IMG/VR virus record: IMGVR_UViG_3300037585_003250
Coordinates: 1-27,892 of that record
From: a virus
Reading direction: 5' to 3' (one strand)
Length of the DNA stretch: 27,892 bases
Part shown: positions 1 to 9,149 of the stretch, piece by piece
How positions within the stretch are numbered: position 1 is the first letter of the stretch
Layout: each line of letters opens with the position of its first letter
Made by a program: the position numbers and the translations under genes
The notes under the pieces: generated by a model
What the model was told of the DNA's origin: nothing
Database searches by the model: none
Seen by the model: the letters and a program-made list of their open reading frames with translations, nothing else

Positions 1-1109
1 GAGAACTCTTCGATCATCATAGGTATATTATAACGCTCTTCGTCTGTCATGTCAAGCACAATATTGTCGTGAATCGTAAATGCTATGAAAGACTGCTTAT
101 CTCGTAGCATATCGTGAACCTTTATTACTTGCCGAAGTACAAGGTCTGCTGTTGTACTCTGAATAATGTAGTTTAGGGCGTGTTTGCGGTCTGCTTCGAT
201 CTCGCGACCAAACATAGTTTTGACATTTTCTCCATCCCAGTACATCTCGCGTACCTTGTCACGGTCATAATACTTGGATAGTTTCGGGTTGGTTTTGTTC
301 TCGTCGTATAACCACGAGAAGAACTTCTGTTTGGCCTCTGCGCGTGTTGTGCCCGCATTAAATAGGTTACGCATGTTCCAGCTATGAATGTCCTCTAGGG
401 GGGTCTCAGAGCCTCCTAGGGCCATAAGGGTGCGAAGCTCTGCGGCATTGAAATCAAGCTCCACAAACCAGTCATTCTGGGGCTTAACAATAGAACGAAA
501 GTCCTTGTCCATAGTCATAACCGGAAATGATGCTTTCTTGGTTGTTAGACGACCAGTTTTGGTGCCGTTGATGTTATATCGACAATATGGGTCGATTTGA
601 GCAAACTTCTTCATTGCCTGCCGATACTTGGGCAAGTGAGCCTTGCTTGAGAGACAAGAAACGTCAATATTTAGCTTCTGGTGTTGGATACGGGCCAGTA
701 CCTTGGTCAAATCAACCAAAAAGTCATAGTTTTGCGGCTTTTCGTAGTTTTCGAACACATATTGCGTGATTTTATTGCGGATTTCGCAATATTCAAGCAA
801 AAATGGCTTTGGAACGAGGTCAAAAAAACAATTCTCGTCCATGTTGACCTTAGCCAGCACAAACGAGCGATAATAAGCCTTCAGTTTAGCCTCAATAGCT
901 GCCCAGTCGTCTACTAAGGGACTTGGGCAAACGTCATTAAGGCTCCGATTTCCACAGAGAATACTAGCGTACTCAACGCTGCTCTCTTGAAGATACTCTG
1001 CATATCGCCACGTCCTTTCAAGACCTGTGGGTAGGTCTTGGAAATATAGTTTCCCATCTTTATACACTCCAATACATTCGCCCTTATCATCGAGCGTTTG
1101 AAAATACAA
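1..1109 (-). CDS. Family A (Pol I-type) DNA polymerase, polymerase domain, 3' end cut by window
   Basis: Template-directed DNA synthesis, presumably phage genome replication. The minus frame is open from the stop at 1125 to the window edge. Numbering from the TTG at 1109 gives 369 codons. Motifs of the Pol I polymerase domain are visible in order: TGRLTT at 185-190 (E. coli TGRLSS), motif A as LDFNAAELR with Asp219, motif B as R256-x3-K260-x3-F264-x3-Y268, QSTTADL at 317-323, and motif C as H347-D348-N349. E. coli has HDE in motif C, so the last residue differs. The roughly 185 residues before TGRLTT are too few for a full 3'-5' exonuclease domain plus thumb, so this looks like a stand-alone polymerase module. 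No ATG lies near the N-terminus. TTG at 1109, preceded by GGGGG, is my best start. It follows the upstream gene by 15 nt. About 20-30 C-terminal residues are probably missing. Family assignment is firm; the start is uncertain. Confidence 0.9.
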   Translation of the reverse strand, partial: MYFQTLDDKGECIGVYKDGKLYFQDLPTGLERTWRYAEYLQESSVEYASILCGNRSLNDVCPSPLVDDWAAIEAKLKAYYRSFVLAKVNMDENCFFDLVPKPFLLEYCEIRNKITQYVFENYEKPQNYDFLVDLTKVLARIQHQKLNIDVSCLSSKAHLPKYRQAMKKFAQIDPYCRYNINGTKTGRLTTKKASFPVMTMDKDFRSIVKPQNDWFVELDFNAAELRTLMALGGSETPLEDIHSWNMRNLFNAGTTRAEAKQKFFSWLYDENKTNPKLSKYYDRDKVREMYWDGENVKTMFGREIEADRKHALNYIIQSTTADLVLRQVIKVHDMLRDKQSFIAFTIHDNIVLDMTDEERYNIPMMIEEF

Positions 1110-1124
1110 TTTAGCCCCCGCTAA

Positions 1125-2417
1125 TTAATACACTTTTGTTTTGCCGGCCCTTACTGTCTGTTTCACTTCTTTAGAGAGTGATGCCGGTGATTTTTCCCTT
1201 TCTATCAAATTAATTTTTGATGTCTCGTAAAATAATGAACCTTCATGATGCATGAAAGCACTAAACTTTCTATCAATATAACCCAAACTCTTTCTCAAGT
1301 CAAGCTCTTTTCTCAATTCTCTTGCATTTTTTGTAATCCTATTCAAGGAGGCTTGAGAATAATTTAGCTTGCTCTCTTGGTTTCTGATATTTATATAGTG
1401 TTCTAACCAGAAAGAATCGTTAAGTCTACTCGTAATAGATCGAATATTTTCTATTTGCGGTTGTACAATTTTTGTAGTTTTGCAATTAAGACTATGCTCT
1501 TTATCATAAAAGACCGGGTTGGCCCGGGCAAAGGCGTTATATGCTGAAACTATTGACCTTTTGAAATCCGACATTTCTTCGCCGTAAACAGTCTTATAGT
1601 AGTAACTTAACACGCTGTCAACGGTTGTCAAGCTGGAATTTCGATTGGCTGTGTAGTCCATCATCCGACTATTAGTGCCAATATCCGCTATAAGGCGCCA
1701 TGGCGCGTTTTTGTCTATAATAAATCCATTTTCGGCGGCCGTGATTTGATAAAATTTAAAATTCTTACTCTGCAAAAACAATTCATATTTTTCTTTGTCG
1801 GTGTCGTGATCATACTGAGCCACTTCTATACACAGTCCAGCGTTCATTGGAGAGTTAAAGACGCTTGATATGTAGGCAGTCCTAGTAAAAGGGACATCGG
1901 GTGTCAGTTGCTTAAGATAGTCCATGTAAAAAGGAAAAAAGGTCTCAAAAGAACGAATTTTGGATTTTTTGCTTTCGTCTATATAACCTTCTAGAAAATT
2001 AGCATTGATTGCCTGAATATGCATTTTGTAATTATTCGATGTGTCAGTAGCACCCATGGTTGCGTTAATGCCAGAGCGGGAATCGCCCAAAGGTGTTCCA
2101 GACAGAATTTCTTCCCTATCGATAGCATGTTTAAACGTTTGTTGTACTTTTTTAAAGGCGTCAGCTACAAAGTCCAAAACCATAATTGGTTGAGCTAAAT
2201 TGGCAGATATATTTATCATTTTTCTGTAGTCTGGCTCGATCACATACAAGTATTGATTAACTTTTCCATACAACTGTTTCTCAAGGAAATGGTAATTTTG
2301 TGTCAGGGACGGGTTTACATTAGGGGTTCCATCATCAGAATAGGCATAACAATTATAAAATGTCCTACTCACAAAAGTTTCTCTTGCGCCTAGTTTATTA
2401 GAACCTTTAAATGACAT
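1125..2417 (-). CDS. Unknown 430-aa protein, probably virion structural
   Basis: I do not recognise this protein. It is 430 residues with no evident signal peptide, membrane helix or enzyme motif. It is rich in Asn, Ser and aromatic residues. The C-terminal third (about 315-430) is strongly charged and looks helical (NARELRKELDLRKSLG). The ATG at 2417 is preceded by AGGAGG with good spacing, and that SD overlaps the last codons of the 1026-aa gene, whose stop is only 2 nt upstream. The two are therefore almost certainly co-transcribed and translationally coupled. Position at the end of the baseplate cluster suggests a baseplate or tail-associated protein; that is inference from context only. 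The DNA polymerase gene follows after 15 nt. Confidence 0.8.
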   Translation of the reverse strand: MSFKGSNKLGARETFVSRTFYNCYAYSDDGTPNVNPSLTQNYHFLEKQLYGKVNQYLYVIEPDYRKMINISANLAQPIMVLDFVADAFKKVQQTFKHAIDREEILSGTPLGDSRSGINATMGATDTSNNYKMHIQAINANFLEGYIDESKKSKIRSFETFFPFYMDYLKQLTPDVPFTRTAYISSVFNSPMNAGLCIEVAQYDHDTDKEKYELFLQSKNFKFYQITAAENGFIIDKNAPWRLIADIGTNSRMMDYTANRNSSLTTVDSVLSYYYKTVYGEEMSDFKRSIVSAYNAFARANPVFYDKEHSLNCKTTKIVQPQIENIRSITSRLNDSFWLEHYINIRNQESKLNYSQASLNRITKNARELRKELDLRKSLGYIDRKFSAFMHHEGSLFYETSKINLIEREKSPASLSKEVKQTVRAGKTKVY

Positions 2418-2419
2418 TT

Positions 2420-5400
2420 TTAATTACCTCCTATTTTCGGTACTGGGGGACAATCGGGATTTTCGTTATTTCTGGTTGGAAGTTCCATCGTGCGAGGCCT
2501 GCCAGCTCCGTTGTTGTCCCATCTGACTCCCATAGATGTTGTGAAAGTCTTACTAATTGTATTGGTAACATCAATTATGAAATGATATCCCCCTAGACCC
2601 ATCACGTTAGAGAGTGATGGGCCTTCATGGTTTGTTGGAGAACCCAGAGAGGTCCCAAAACCAACAGGATTTATGAACACATAGGATCCCGGATAAAAAA
2701 CTGTATTTCCTAGCATACTTAGATCGACATTATAAACATTCGACAAGTGAACAAGCGGGTTATAACCCGTCTTTTCATACCTAGCTTCCCGCAGGTAGGG
2801 CTGGTCTGTTTTCTTAAATCTGGCTTGGTGTAATATACCTTTGTGTATTTGTAGGTGAAATATTCCTTTTTCATAGTCGGCTTCTTCATCCCCGTTGAGG
2901 TCCCAAGGTTCGGCGCTTTCCGTATATACTATAAGATAATGGCTAAGATCATGTACTTTTTGTGCCTCTTCAAGTTTGGGGTCTTTCAGGGTATTTATTG
3001 CGGATGATACATATTCCGAGGCAAAGGCGCCTTCCGGCAGTTTATTGAGTTCCTTTAATTTTATGGTACCATAGCCTTCGCTGTCGCTGTTTGCATAAGC
3101 TTCTTCGGAAAGGTTTAAAAGCGGGTCGGGATAATTGCCCCCTATAGAGCCTTCTTTGGGCGGCAAAGTTAGGAAAGCAGTGCGTAAACGGACAGGCTTG
3201 CCGCCTAATGGATGACCGTTATAAGCAAAGCATTCTGCTCCGATAGCCTTGATAACCAGATGTTCTATTACGTCTCTTACAAAATGCAATAAAAGATATT
3301 GTTCACGCCTAGAGGACACTACATTTTTATACCAGAAGTCGGTAAAGGCCCGAACAGAGATTGGTACATCTGCTAAATTTATTAGTCGGTTTTGAGAGCC
3401 ATCAAAGAATTCATACGGGCCCAATATGATTTTAATCCTATTGGCCTCGTCCGGAGTTAAAGAAGTTAATTCGCCTTGTTTAAAATATTCTGCATTTAGT
3501 GCCATATGAGCGGCAACTTCTAACAAGTCCCCTAGGAAAAAGAATGGTAAATTTGTTACATTACCCCTAGAAGTTGATATAACATCTTTGCCCGGGCTAA
3601 TTCCTTGAAGAGATTTTAATGGATCTGTGGCGCTGAAAGAGTTATTCGCAGAGATCTCTTGGAAGTACTTATTCAAGTTTACATTACTTGATGCTGCATC
3701 AAGGTCTTTTATCCCTGTGGTGGCCGATGTGGTGTCTCTGTCCCAAACTCCAGTAGCAAAGTTTGCTAAGTCTGCAACCGATGGCTGTGCGACGTAAATT
3801 CTGCCTTGGATCTGTTCTCGCTTATTACCTCCGAGGGTTGCTCCGCTAGTAAACGGTAAATCATTGTGAGGTTGTCTATCTGCTCCTAAATTGTGAATAG
3901 GGCCCTCGCCACAACTTACAAGAGTTTCTATAATACTCTTTAGGTTAACACGTCGAAACTTCTCTATTTCTTCAAAATACTTATCTCTCGCGGTATCAAG
4001 GCCTTCCCAGTCACAATCTTTCTTAGCTTTTTCTATTTCGGTATTAACTTCGGCCAATGCTTCCCGATAACTATCATTTGATAAAATATCTGCTTTTGGC
4101 TCTGTTAAGACTGATTCTAATCTAGCTCGGTAAGAAAGGTTCAGAGTAAATGTTCCTAGATCATTAATATCAAAATCGTGATCAACCAAAGTGAGATACA
4201 TAATGACTCTTTGATTATCAATTGCTTTTGCGAGCTTTGCTTTACTTTTATCGCCTCGGAATTTGTTTGTGTTCCACCCACAAACAACCTTAATTTCGAA
4301 AAACTTTTCGTGATACTCGTCTGCCCTGTTTTCCATTCTTCGATACGAAGTAGGCCCATAGCCCAATAAGTCTAGCAAGCTCCAAGCTATTGGATCAGGA
4401 TTTTCTTCTTCTTCTGTTGGATCAGGGCTGTATATTCGCACTTTAGATAATTGGTTAAAATCTTGAAATGTTAATGTAAGTTTGGCCGTAATATCATTTC
4501 GAACTGTCTCGGGGTTGGAGCCTATGTATGACCATTCGAATTTCTCCCAACTATACCCAGTGGCCGGGACTTGTGTTGGGTCGACTGTCACGCCGGCATG
4601 CTGCGAAATTGGATTTCCATCCGGATCCTTAAGTCCTGCTGCTTCAATTTGTGTTTTCCCAACATCAAAATCGTATAAATCTTGCCTAGCCATTTTTTCA
4701 AATATTATTGGCACTTCGGTAAGATATTTGGTTGAATATGAACTGACATCTGAATTTTCTTCAGGCTCTTTCCATTCGTATAGAACCTTAGATAGTCTAA
4801 AAAGCGGGGTCAATTCACTAGCATCATCAGGAGTGATACTTACTATGTCTCCAGAGTATGGACGATGATACAGTCTATTCATAAATTCGGCTGGGGATCC
4901 ATCGATTAAATCTATATAACTATAATCTCTTTGGTATAGCCTGTGGGCATCGGATAATTCTCCGATATGGTTAACAAGATAGCACTGTTCGGACCACCTC
5001 ATTCTATTAGCTAAATCTTGAGCTAGCTTGTCACCTTCAGTCGCAGCTGGGTTCTCGATAGGTATACCAGCAGCAGCCATGGCTTGTTGGCGCTCTAGTA
5101 TGGCATCTCCAAGAATATCTTGATTATTCTGGATTGCTTTTTCTAAATCTTCTAGATCTTCTGCATCAGGTTCTGAAAAAGATTGGTCCCTAGTCTCCTT
5201 GAGACTGGTCTTGTCTACAAAATGTTCGTCGGCTCTTGCTGCCTGCCAATCAGCATCATACTTTCCTTCAGTGGAAGCTTTTTTTGCATCCCGTATCCAC
5301 GCTGCATATTCATCGGGTGTGATGATTTTGGTATTATCAGCGGCGCTTTGCTCAAATAGAGATTCTGAGATATCCCGGGCTGTTGCGGTATCTCCGGCCA

Positions 5401-5500
5401 ACTCGGCGGATAGCGCTGCATCGACTTGCGATTGCAAATAATCATAGTCATTCTGAAAGCCGTCAATATCTTTCTTGTAGTCTTCGTAAATATAACCCAT
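2420..5500 (-). CDS. Large (1026-aa) baseplate-region structural protein
   Basis: No enzymatic motif is visible. The N-terminal 180 residues are acidic and helix-rich. A second charged helical stretch lies near residues 470-525. The last 145 residues (about 883-1026) contain a run of short conserved-looking segments: GIFHLQIHKG, KTDQPYLREARYE, NVYNVDLSMLGNTVFYPG, then MGLGGYHFIIDV near 967 followed by a KTFTTSMGVRWD strand pair. Such an aromatic/Gly-rich C-terminal module is, from memory, typical of large structural proteins of marine T4-like phages and resembles the ends of hub-type proteins. The gene follows the LysM gp53-like gene by 5 nt with a weak SD (GTAGGG), which suggests translational coupling. 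A baseplate wedge or hub component is the likeliest role; which one cannot be said. Confidence 0.8.
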   Translation of the reverse strand: MGYIYEDYKKDIDGFQNDYDYLQSQVDAALSAELAGDTATARDISESLFEQSAADNTKIITPDEYAAWIRDAKKASTEGKYDADWQAARADEHFVDKTSLKETRDQSFSEPDAEDLEDLEKAIQNNQDILGDAILERQQAMAAAGIPIENPAATEGDKLAQDLANRMRWSEQCYLVNHIGELSDAHRLYQRDYSYIDLIDGSPAEFMNRLYHRPYSGDIVSITPDDASELTPLFRLSKVLYEWKEPEENSDVSSYSTKYLTEVPIIFEKMARQDLYDFDVGKTQIEAAGLKDPDGNPISQHAGVTVDPTQVPATGYSWEKFEWSYIGSNPETVRNDITAKLTLTFQDFNQLSKVRIYSPDPTEEEENPDPIAWSLLDLLGYGPTSYRRMENRADEYHEKFFEIKVVCGWNTNKFRGDKSKAKLAKAIDNQRVIMYLTLVDHDFDINDLGTFTLNLSYRARLESVLTEPKADILSNDSYREALAEVNTEIEKAKKDCDWEGLDTARDKYFEEIEKFRRVNLKSIIETLVSCGEGPIHNLGADRQPHNDLPFTSGATLGGNKREQIQGRIYVAQPSVADLANFATGVWDRDTTSATTGIKDLDAASSNVNLNKYFQEISANNSFSATDPLKSLQGISPGKDVISTSRGNVTNLPFFFLGDLLEVAAHMALNAEYFKQGELTSLTPDEANRIKIILGPYEFFDGSQNRLINLADVPISVRAFTDFWYKNVVSSRREQYLLLHFVRDVIEHLVIKAIGAECFAYNGHPLGGKPVRLRTAFLTLPPKEGSIGGNYPDPLLNLSEEAYANSDSEGYGTIKLKELNKLPEGAFASEYVSSAINTLKDPKLEEAQKVHDLSHYLIVYTESAEPWDLNGDEEADYEKGIFHLQIHKGILHQARFKKTDQPYLREARYEKTGYNPLVHLSNVYNVDLSMLGNTVFYPGSYVFINPVGFGTSLGSPTNHEGPSLSNVMGLGGYHFIIDVTNTISKTFTTSMGVRWDNNGAGRPRTMELPTRNNENPDCPPVPKIGGN

Positions 5501-5505
5501 AAACC

Positions 5506-5847
5506 CTACTCTCTATAGTAATAATGTAATATCTTATCTAATGGCTTAGGAACAATTATGACATCACCCATTTTTATATGTGCTTCAGTTGGCTTCTGAT
5601 TATACCAAGCTATTAGCCACCACAATGATGGATCACCATAGTGTTTAGATGCTAGGCTCCAATATTTATCGCCAGTCTTCCATGTATGTCTTATTCTAGT
5701 TAATTTAAGCCTTTTTTGCTTAGTCAAGTGTGGAATTCTAGGTGTTGCATAATGTTTTATCTTCTTGAGATCCCGGGATTCGCGAAGATCTTCGTAAACC
5801 TCTTCCTCATTAACAATTGCGCGCCTGTTGTCATATCGAATACTCAT
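5506..5847 (-). CDS. LysM-domain baseplate wedge protein (gp53-like)
   Basis: A 113-aa protein. Residues 53-101 form a clear LysM-type module: RHTWKTGDKYWSLASKHYGD, then LWWLIAWYN, and the closing IKMGDVIIVP. T4 gp53 carries a LysM domain in the baseplate wedge, and small LysM proteins such as P2 gpX sit at the tube/baseplate interface. This one lies among baseplate genes, so a wedge or tube-baseplate contact is the natural role rather than peptidoglycan degradation. No catalytic domain is attached. The 50-residue N-terminal arm is basic and charged. The gene starts 3 nt after the previous stop, and the SD (GGGGGG) overlaps the preceding gene's last codons. T4 gp53 is longer (about 196 aa), so this is a reduced form. 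Confidence 0.75.
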   Translation of the reverse strand: MSIRYDNRRAIVNEEEVYEDLRESRDLKKIKHYATPRIPHLTKQKRLKLTRIRHTWKTGDKYWSLASKHYGDPSLWWLIAWYNQKPTEAHIKMGDVIIVPKPLDKILHYYYRE

Positions 5848-5850
5848 TTT

Positions 5851-6642
5851 CTACCCCCCTGTATCTACCGGTACTCTAAATGTCACATCAAGACCCGGAT
5901 TTCCTGCATCAAGTGCTGACTCAATATCTGTTGGCTCGTCGACACCACCGCCGATGCCGGTGTCACTTGAACCAGCATTATTCTCAGGCGATGCGCCCTC
6001 TTGTAGTGGACTAGTAACACCCCATGGATAGTTGCGAGCATCTGGCCACGAGACGGAACCATTCTCTTTTTCAAGCCATCCAAATCTTTGCCTTTCGTCG
6101 ACAATAACATTATAATCACATGAAACCCTAATTAATTTAGGTAAAATAAATCCGGGCGTGGCGTCAAACACCCCTTCCTCTAAAACAGGTTGCCAAGAAA
6201 AGTTAGAAGGAAAGCCTTTAAGGCCGCTGTTAGGTAGTTCGCCGGAGGTTGCTCGTGTGCCTCCCGTCACTGATGCGCCATGGTGAACCAAGTTCATTAA
6301 ACTCATAAACCAAACAGGGTTTTGCCCAATAACAGTTCCGTGCTCATCAATTTTTGGGTACATCATTCGAACAAAACTAGTGCAATTTTCTAAGTTTAGA
6401 CGGGCTTCTGCCTCGTCATACGCTGGAATCTCCCATCCTAGCTGAATTGTACGATAAACTGCGTTAAAAGTGTATTGTTTATTAAGGCGACGGACAAGTT
6501 CTTTTTCTTCCCACTGATTACGCCAGTTTTCTTGATAATTTGTTAAGAAAGCCTTAAAAGCAAGAACAGATTTCGTGTATTGATGATAAAACACAATCTG
6601 ATGGAGTTTTTTATTAAAAATATCTACTGTTGCATCTGCCAT
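5851..6642 (-). CDS. Probable tail-tube initiator / baseplate hub protein (gp48/gp54-type fold)
   Basis: A 263-aa protein between the tape measure and the LysM wedge gene, the usual place for tube-initiating baseplate proteins. Residues about 73-110 (LGWEIPAYDEAEARLNLENC) and the strand near 165-185 (FILPKLIRVSCDYNVIVDER) resemble the paired strands of tail-tube-fold proteins such as T4 gp19, gp48 and gp54. This is pattern resemblance, not a confirmed match. The N-terminal 60 residues look helical and charged. The C-terminus from about 215 is Gly/Ser/Asp-rich and probably flexible. The ATG at 6642 has an AGGAGA SD and lies 9 nt after the tape-measure stop. It could instead be another hub component. 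Confidence 0.6.
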   Translation of the reverse strand: MADATVDIFNKKLHQIVFYHQYTKSVLAFKAFLTNYQENWRNQWEEKELVRRLNKQYTFNAVYRTIQLGWEIPAYDEAEARLNLENCTSFVRMMYPKIDEHGTVIGQNPVWFMSLMNLVHHGASVTGGTRATSGELPNSGLKGFPSNFSWQPVLEEGVFDATPGFILPKLIRVSCDYNVIVDERQRFGWLEKENGSVSWPDARNYPWGVTSPLQEGASPENNAGSSDTGIGGGVDEPTDIESALDAGNPGLDVTFRVPVDTGG

Positions 6643-6651
6643 TTGTATCTC

Positions 6652-8757
6652 CTATGAAAGCATCACATCGACAACTTGACTACCGATGGAGCGAGAGTCC
6701 ATCTCCAAGGCAACTTTAATAGGTTGCCTAACCTGAACTGGTGGTGGTGGTGGTTGGTACATTGCTGCTGCCGTAGATTGCACAACGCCTGAACTAGCAT
6801 TGGCAATTCTTCCGGATTGATTAACTTTATCCATCAAAGTTGTGAATTTAACTGTTTTTCTTTCAGGTACAGAGTCTATGGTTGCACCAATTTGTCCCAC
6901 GGCGCGTGCTGTTGCCATTAAACCTTCTTGTTCGGCACTTACTCCAGATAAAGCAGAATTAAACTTTATTATTTTTGTGTGGGCAGCGTCTAAAGGTGAA
7001 GTCATCGATCCAAGTGATTTTGACGCCATGCTAGATGCGGTGCCGACATTCATCAGGGCACTTCCGAACATTTGAGTACCTTCAAGCAAAGTCGGAGAAT
7101 TTCTTTTATGTAAGATAGTGAAGGCAAGGGCGCCAAGTACTGCTGGGCCCGCTAACATCATAAGTGGGCCCATGGCGCTGGTTGCGGCGGCGCCCATTGC
7201 AGTCATTGCCGCTGAGGCCATGGCTATTGAGGTAGCAGCCATATTCGCTATCTTTAAGCCGGCTAGGGCGCCTGTTAGACCAATAATAATTCCTCGGTTC
7301 TCTTGAGCAGCAAGGGCCAAATCTCTGATCTTCTCGACCAGTGGGCCCAATTCTATAGCTATTATGCGCAAAGTCTGTGACATCATGTCGGCCACAGAAT
7401 TAAATCTTTGTGTTTGTTCCATCATCCGTTCGATATCTTGACTGCTCTGCATTGTTGAAGAACCCAATAGGTCTATTCTACCTCTCATTAACATCGCTAA
7501 TTCGTTTACGTCTTGCAGACCCATCGCGCTCGCTGTGGCTTGTCTCATATAATAACTCATACTATCAAAATTCATGCCGGCGTCTTTGACAGCGCGGGTC
7601 ATCATTTGAAGTCTCTGGGTTGGGTCAGTTGACATAACCATCTGGATAGTATTTAAATATGGGCCGCCGAGTATTGCGTTAAGCCGACCCACTGATTCAG
7701 CAGCTGTGTCAAATTTATCGAATTGTTGTGTTATCGATAGGAGTCGATTTATCTCAACACCAGTGTTTTTTGCAACTGATTGCAGGTTGATATAAACTCT
7801 GGTTGCCTCTTGGCCAAATTTGATAAGTTGTGGACCGATGGAGCCGAAGTCTCCAAGCATCTTTGAGGTGCTAATACCTATATTTTGGGCGGCGGCAAAT
7901 AATTGTTGGTTCATGTCGGCGGCCATCGGTCCGGACATTCCCATTGAACGATTCAGAATATCTAAGTTTCTAGCTGAAACTTCGGAACTAATGCCCATCT
8001 TTTGTAAAACAGCTGTGGAATCTGCCACAACTCTCTTAGACCTATCTGACATCTGAGTGAATCCAGACATGCCAGAGTATAGGGCATTAACAGCTTGAGA
8101 GGACATCTCAGCAGTGACGCCTAATTTGTATAGTCTAGACTCCATATCTGGAATCATGGCTGTAAATCGCCCACTGGCGCCTGTGGTCCTCGCGAGGGCT
8201 ACACTAGCATCGTCGACGCCTCTCATAAGATCATAAGACCCTTTAGTTACAGCAGCGAGGGCACCGCCGCCAAGTTCTTGAAACTTCATGAAGGTAGAGG
8301 TTAAGTATTCCGCTCCACTTACTGCTCCTTTCATTTCACTTGTAATGGAAGCAAATGCGGCACCTACACCCTTGCCTTCAGCCATGATCTTAGCCATAAC
8401 CCCAGTTGTTGATGTCTTCCAAGCACTATTTATACCCATTAGGCCGCGGATGCGCTCTTTCTGGGTGTCATAGGCTGAATTTAATTCAAAAATCTTAGCC
8501 TTTAATTCCCCTAAAAGCTGAATTTGTCTTTCTATGTTTTCAACTGCTTGAGCGCCTAGTGTTCTACGCTGATCTTCCGTTTTTACAAGCTCGCTTAGGC
8601 TTCGTCGTGTTGCACCTAAAGTAGCACTATAACCGGCCGCTGTCTGATCGAGTAAGGCTATCTGGTCGGACAACGCCTGAACGGCTGCTATAGCTTCAGG
8701 AGCTGCTACAGTGCCTAGGTTTCTTAGATCATTAAGTGTGCTTTCTAAATCCGCCAT
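6652..8757 (-). CDS. Tail tape measure protein (gp29-like)
   Basis: A 701-aa protein that would set tail length and occupy the tube lumen until DNA ejection. Evidence is architecture and position. The N-terminal 110 residues are a heptad-rich coiled coil. The middle is long, helical and Ala/Met/Ser/Gly-rich. Residues about 484-546 form a hydrophobic Ala/Gly/Met-rich region (IIIGLTGALAGLKIANMAAT onward) able to span a membrane, a usual tape-measure feature. A Pro5 run near residue 669 precedes the C-terminal tail. It lies downstream of the gp26-type gene and upstream of the tube-initiator candidate, as in many myoviruses. T4 gp29 is 590 aa, so the tail may be somewhat longer than T4's. SD AGGGGGA precedes the ATG at 8757. 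Confidence 0.8.
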   Translation of the reverse strand: MADLESTLNDLRNLGTVAAPEAIAAVQALSDQIALLDQTAAGYSATLGATRRSLSELVKTEDQRRTLGAQAVENIERQIQLLGELKAKIFELNSAYDTQKERIRGLMGINSAWKTSTTGVMAKIMAEGKGVGAAFASITSEMKGAVSGAEYLTSTFMKFQELGGGALAAVTKGSYDLMRGVDDASVALARTTGASGRFTAMIPDMESRLYKLGVTAEMSSQAVNALYSGMSGFTQMSDRSKRVVADSTAVLQKMGISSEVSARNLDILNRSMGMSGPMAADMNQQLFAAAQNIGISTSKMLGDFGSIGPQLIKFGQEATRVYINLQSVAKNTGVEINRLLSITQQFDKFDTAAESVGRLNAILGGPYLNTIQMVMSTDPTQRLQMMTRAVKDAGMNFDSMSYYMRQATASAMGLQDVNELAMLMRGRIDLLGSSTMQSSQDIERMMEQTQRFNSVADMMSQTLRIIAIELGPLVEKIRDLALAAQENRGIIIGLTGALAGLKIANMAATSIAMASAAMTAMGAAATSAMGPLMMLAGPAVLGALAFTILHKRNSPTLLEGTQMFGSALMNVGTASSMASKSLGSMTSPLDAAHTKIIKFNSALSGVSAEQEGLMATARAVGQIGATIDSVPERKTVKFTTLMDKVNQSGRIANASSGVVQSTAAAMYQPPPPPVQVRQPIKVALEMDSRSIGSQVVDVMLS

Positions 8758-8769
8758 AAATTAATCCCC

Positions 8770-9111
8770 CTATACAAACGGCCATTTAATTCCAGTGGAA
8801 TTTTCAAAAGATCTAACGGCTGAGTCCAGTTTTGCTTTGTTTTTATATGTCTTGGGGTTATCTAGACCGTACATCTTAGCAGTCTCGATATATCGTTTTT
8901 CACTACCCAGAGCTTTTGCAAAAGCGTTGACTTCAACCGGATCTCCTTTGACTGATACGGGTATGTTAGACCCTCCGAACATTCTCTGTAAAATTTCTTT
9001 TACCCAGAACCCGAACATAGACATAAAGCTTTCATTAAGCTTATTCTGTCTTATTTCACTAAAATCTATCACGATTTCAGTAAGCTTGTCTTCGTTTAAA
9101 CTTGTATTCAT
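8770..9111 (-). CDS. Conserved 113-aa protein of unknown function in the baseplate cluster
   Basis: I recall similar proteins in marine T4-like phages but know no function. Residues 29-47 carry an amphipathic segment (FMSMFGFWVKEILQRMFGG). A charged helix follows (EVNAFAKALGSEKRYIETAK), then a C-terminal motif DNPKTYKNKAKLDSAVRSFE ending GIKWPFV. The first gene of its transcription unit: a terminator at 9150-9185 and an ACTATTTAGT element at 9136-9145 lie directly upstream, and the SD GGAGG is well spaced. It precedes the tape measure by 12 nt, so a tail-assembly helper role is possible but unproven. Confidence 0.75.
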   Translation of the reverse strand: MNTSLNEDKLTEIVIDFSEIRQNKLNESFMSMFGFWVKEILQRMFGGSNIPVSVKGDPVEVNAFAKALGSEKRYIETAKMYGLDNPKTYKNKAKLDSAVRSFENSTGIKWPFV

Positions 9112-9135
9112 ACTATAAACCTCCGGGCCTCTTTA

Positions 9136-9145
9136 ACTAAATAGT
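9136..9145 (-). promoter_or_regulatory. Candidate late promoter, ACTATTTAGT
   Basis: The sense strand reads ACTATTTAGT, ending 24 nt before the ATG at 9111. It follows the terminator at 9150-9185 directly, so a new transcript is expected here. It matches the element found in ten other leaders of this window. Confidence 0.6.
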
Positions 9146-9149
9146 TGTC

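Noticed and set aside
5506-5847. LysM protein as an endolysin or cell-wall hydrolase
   Set aside because: No catalytic domain is present, and the position among baseplate genes fits a gp53-type structural LysM.
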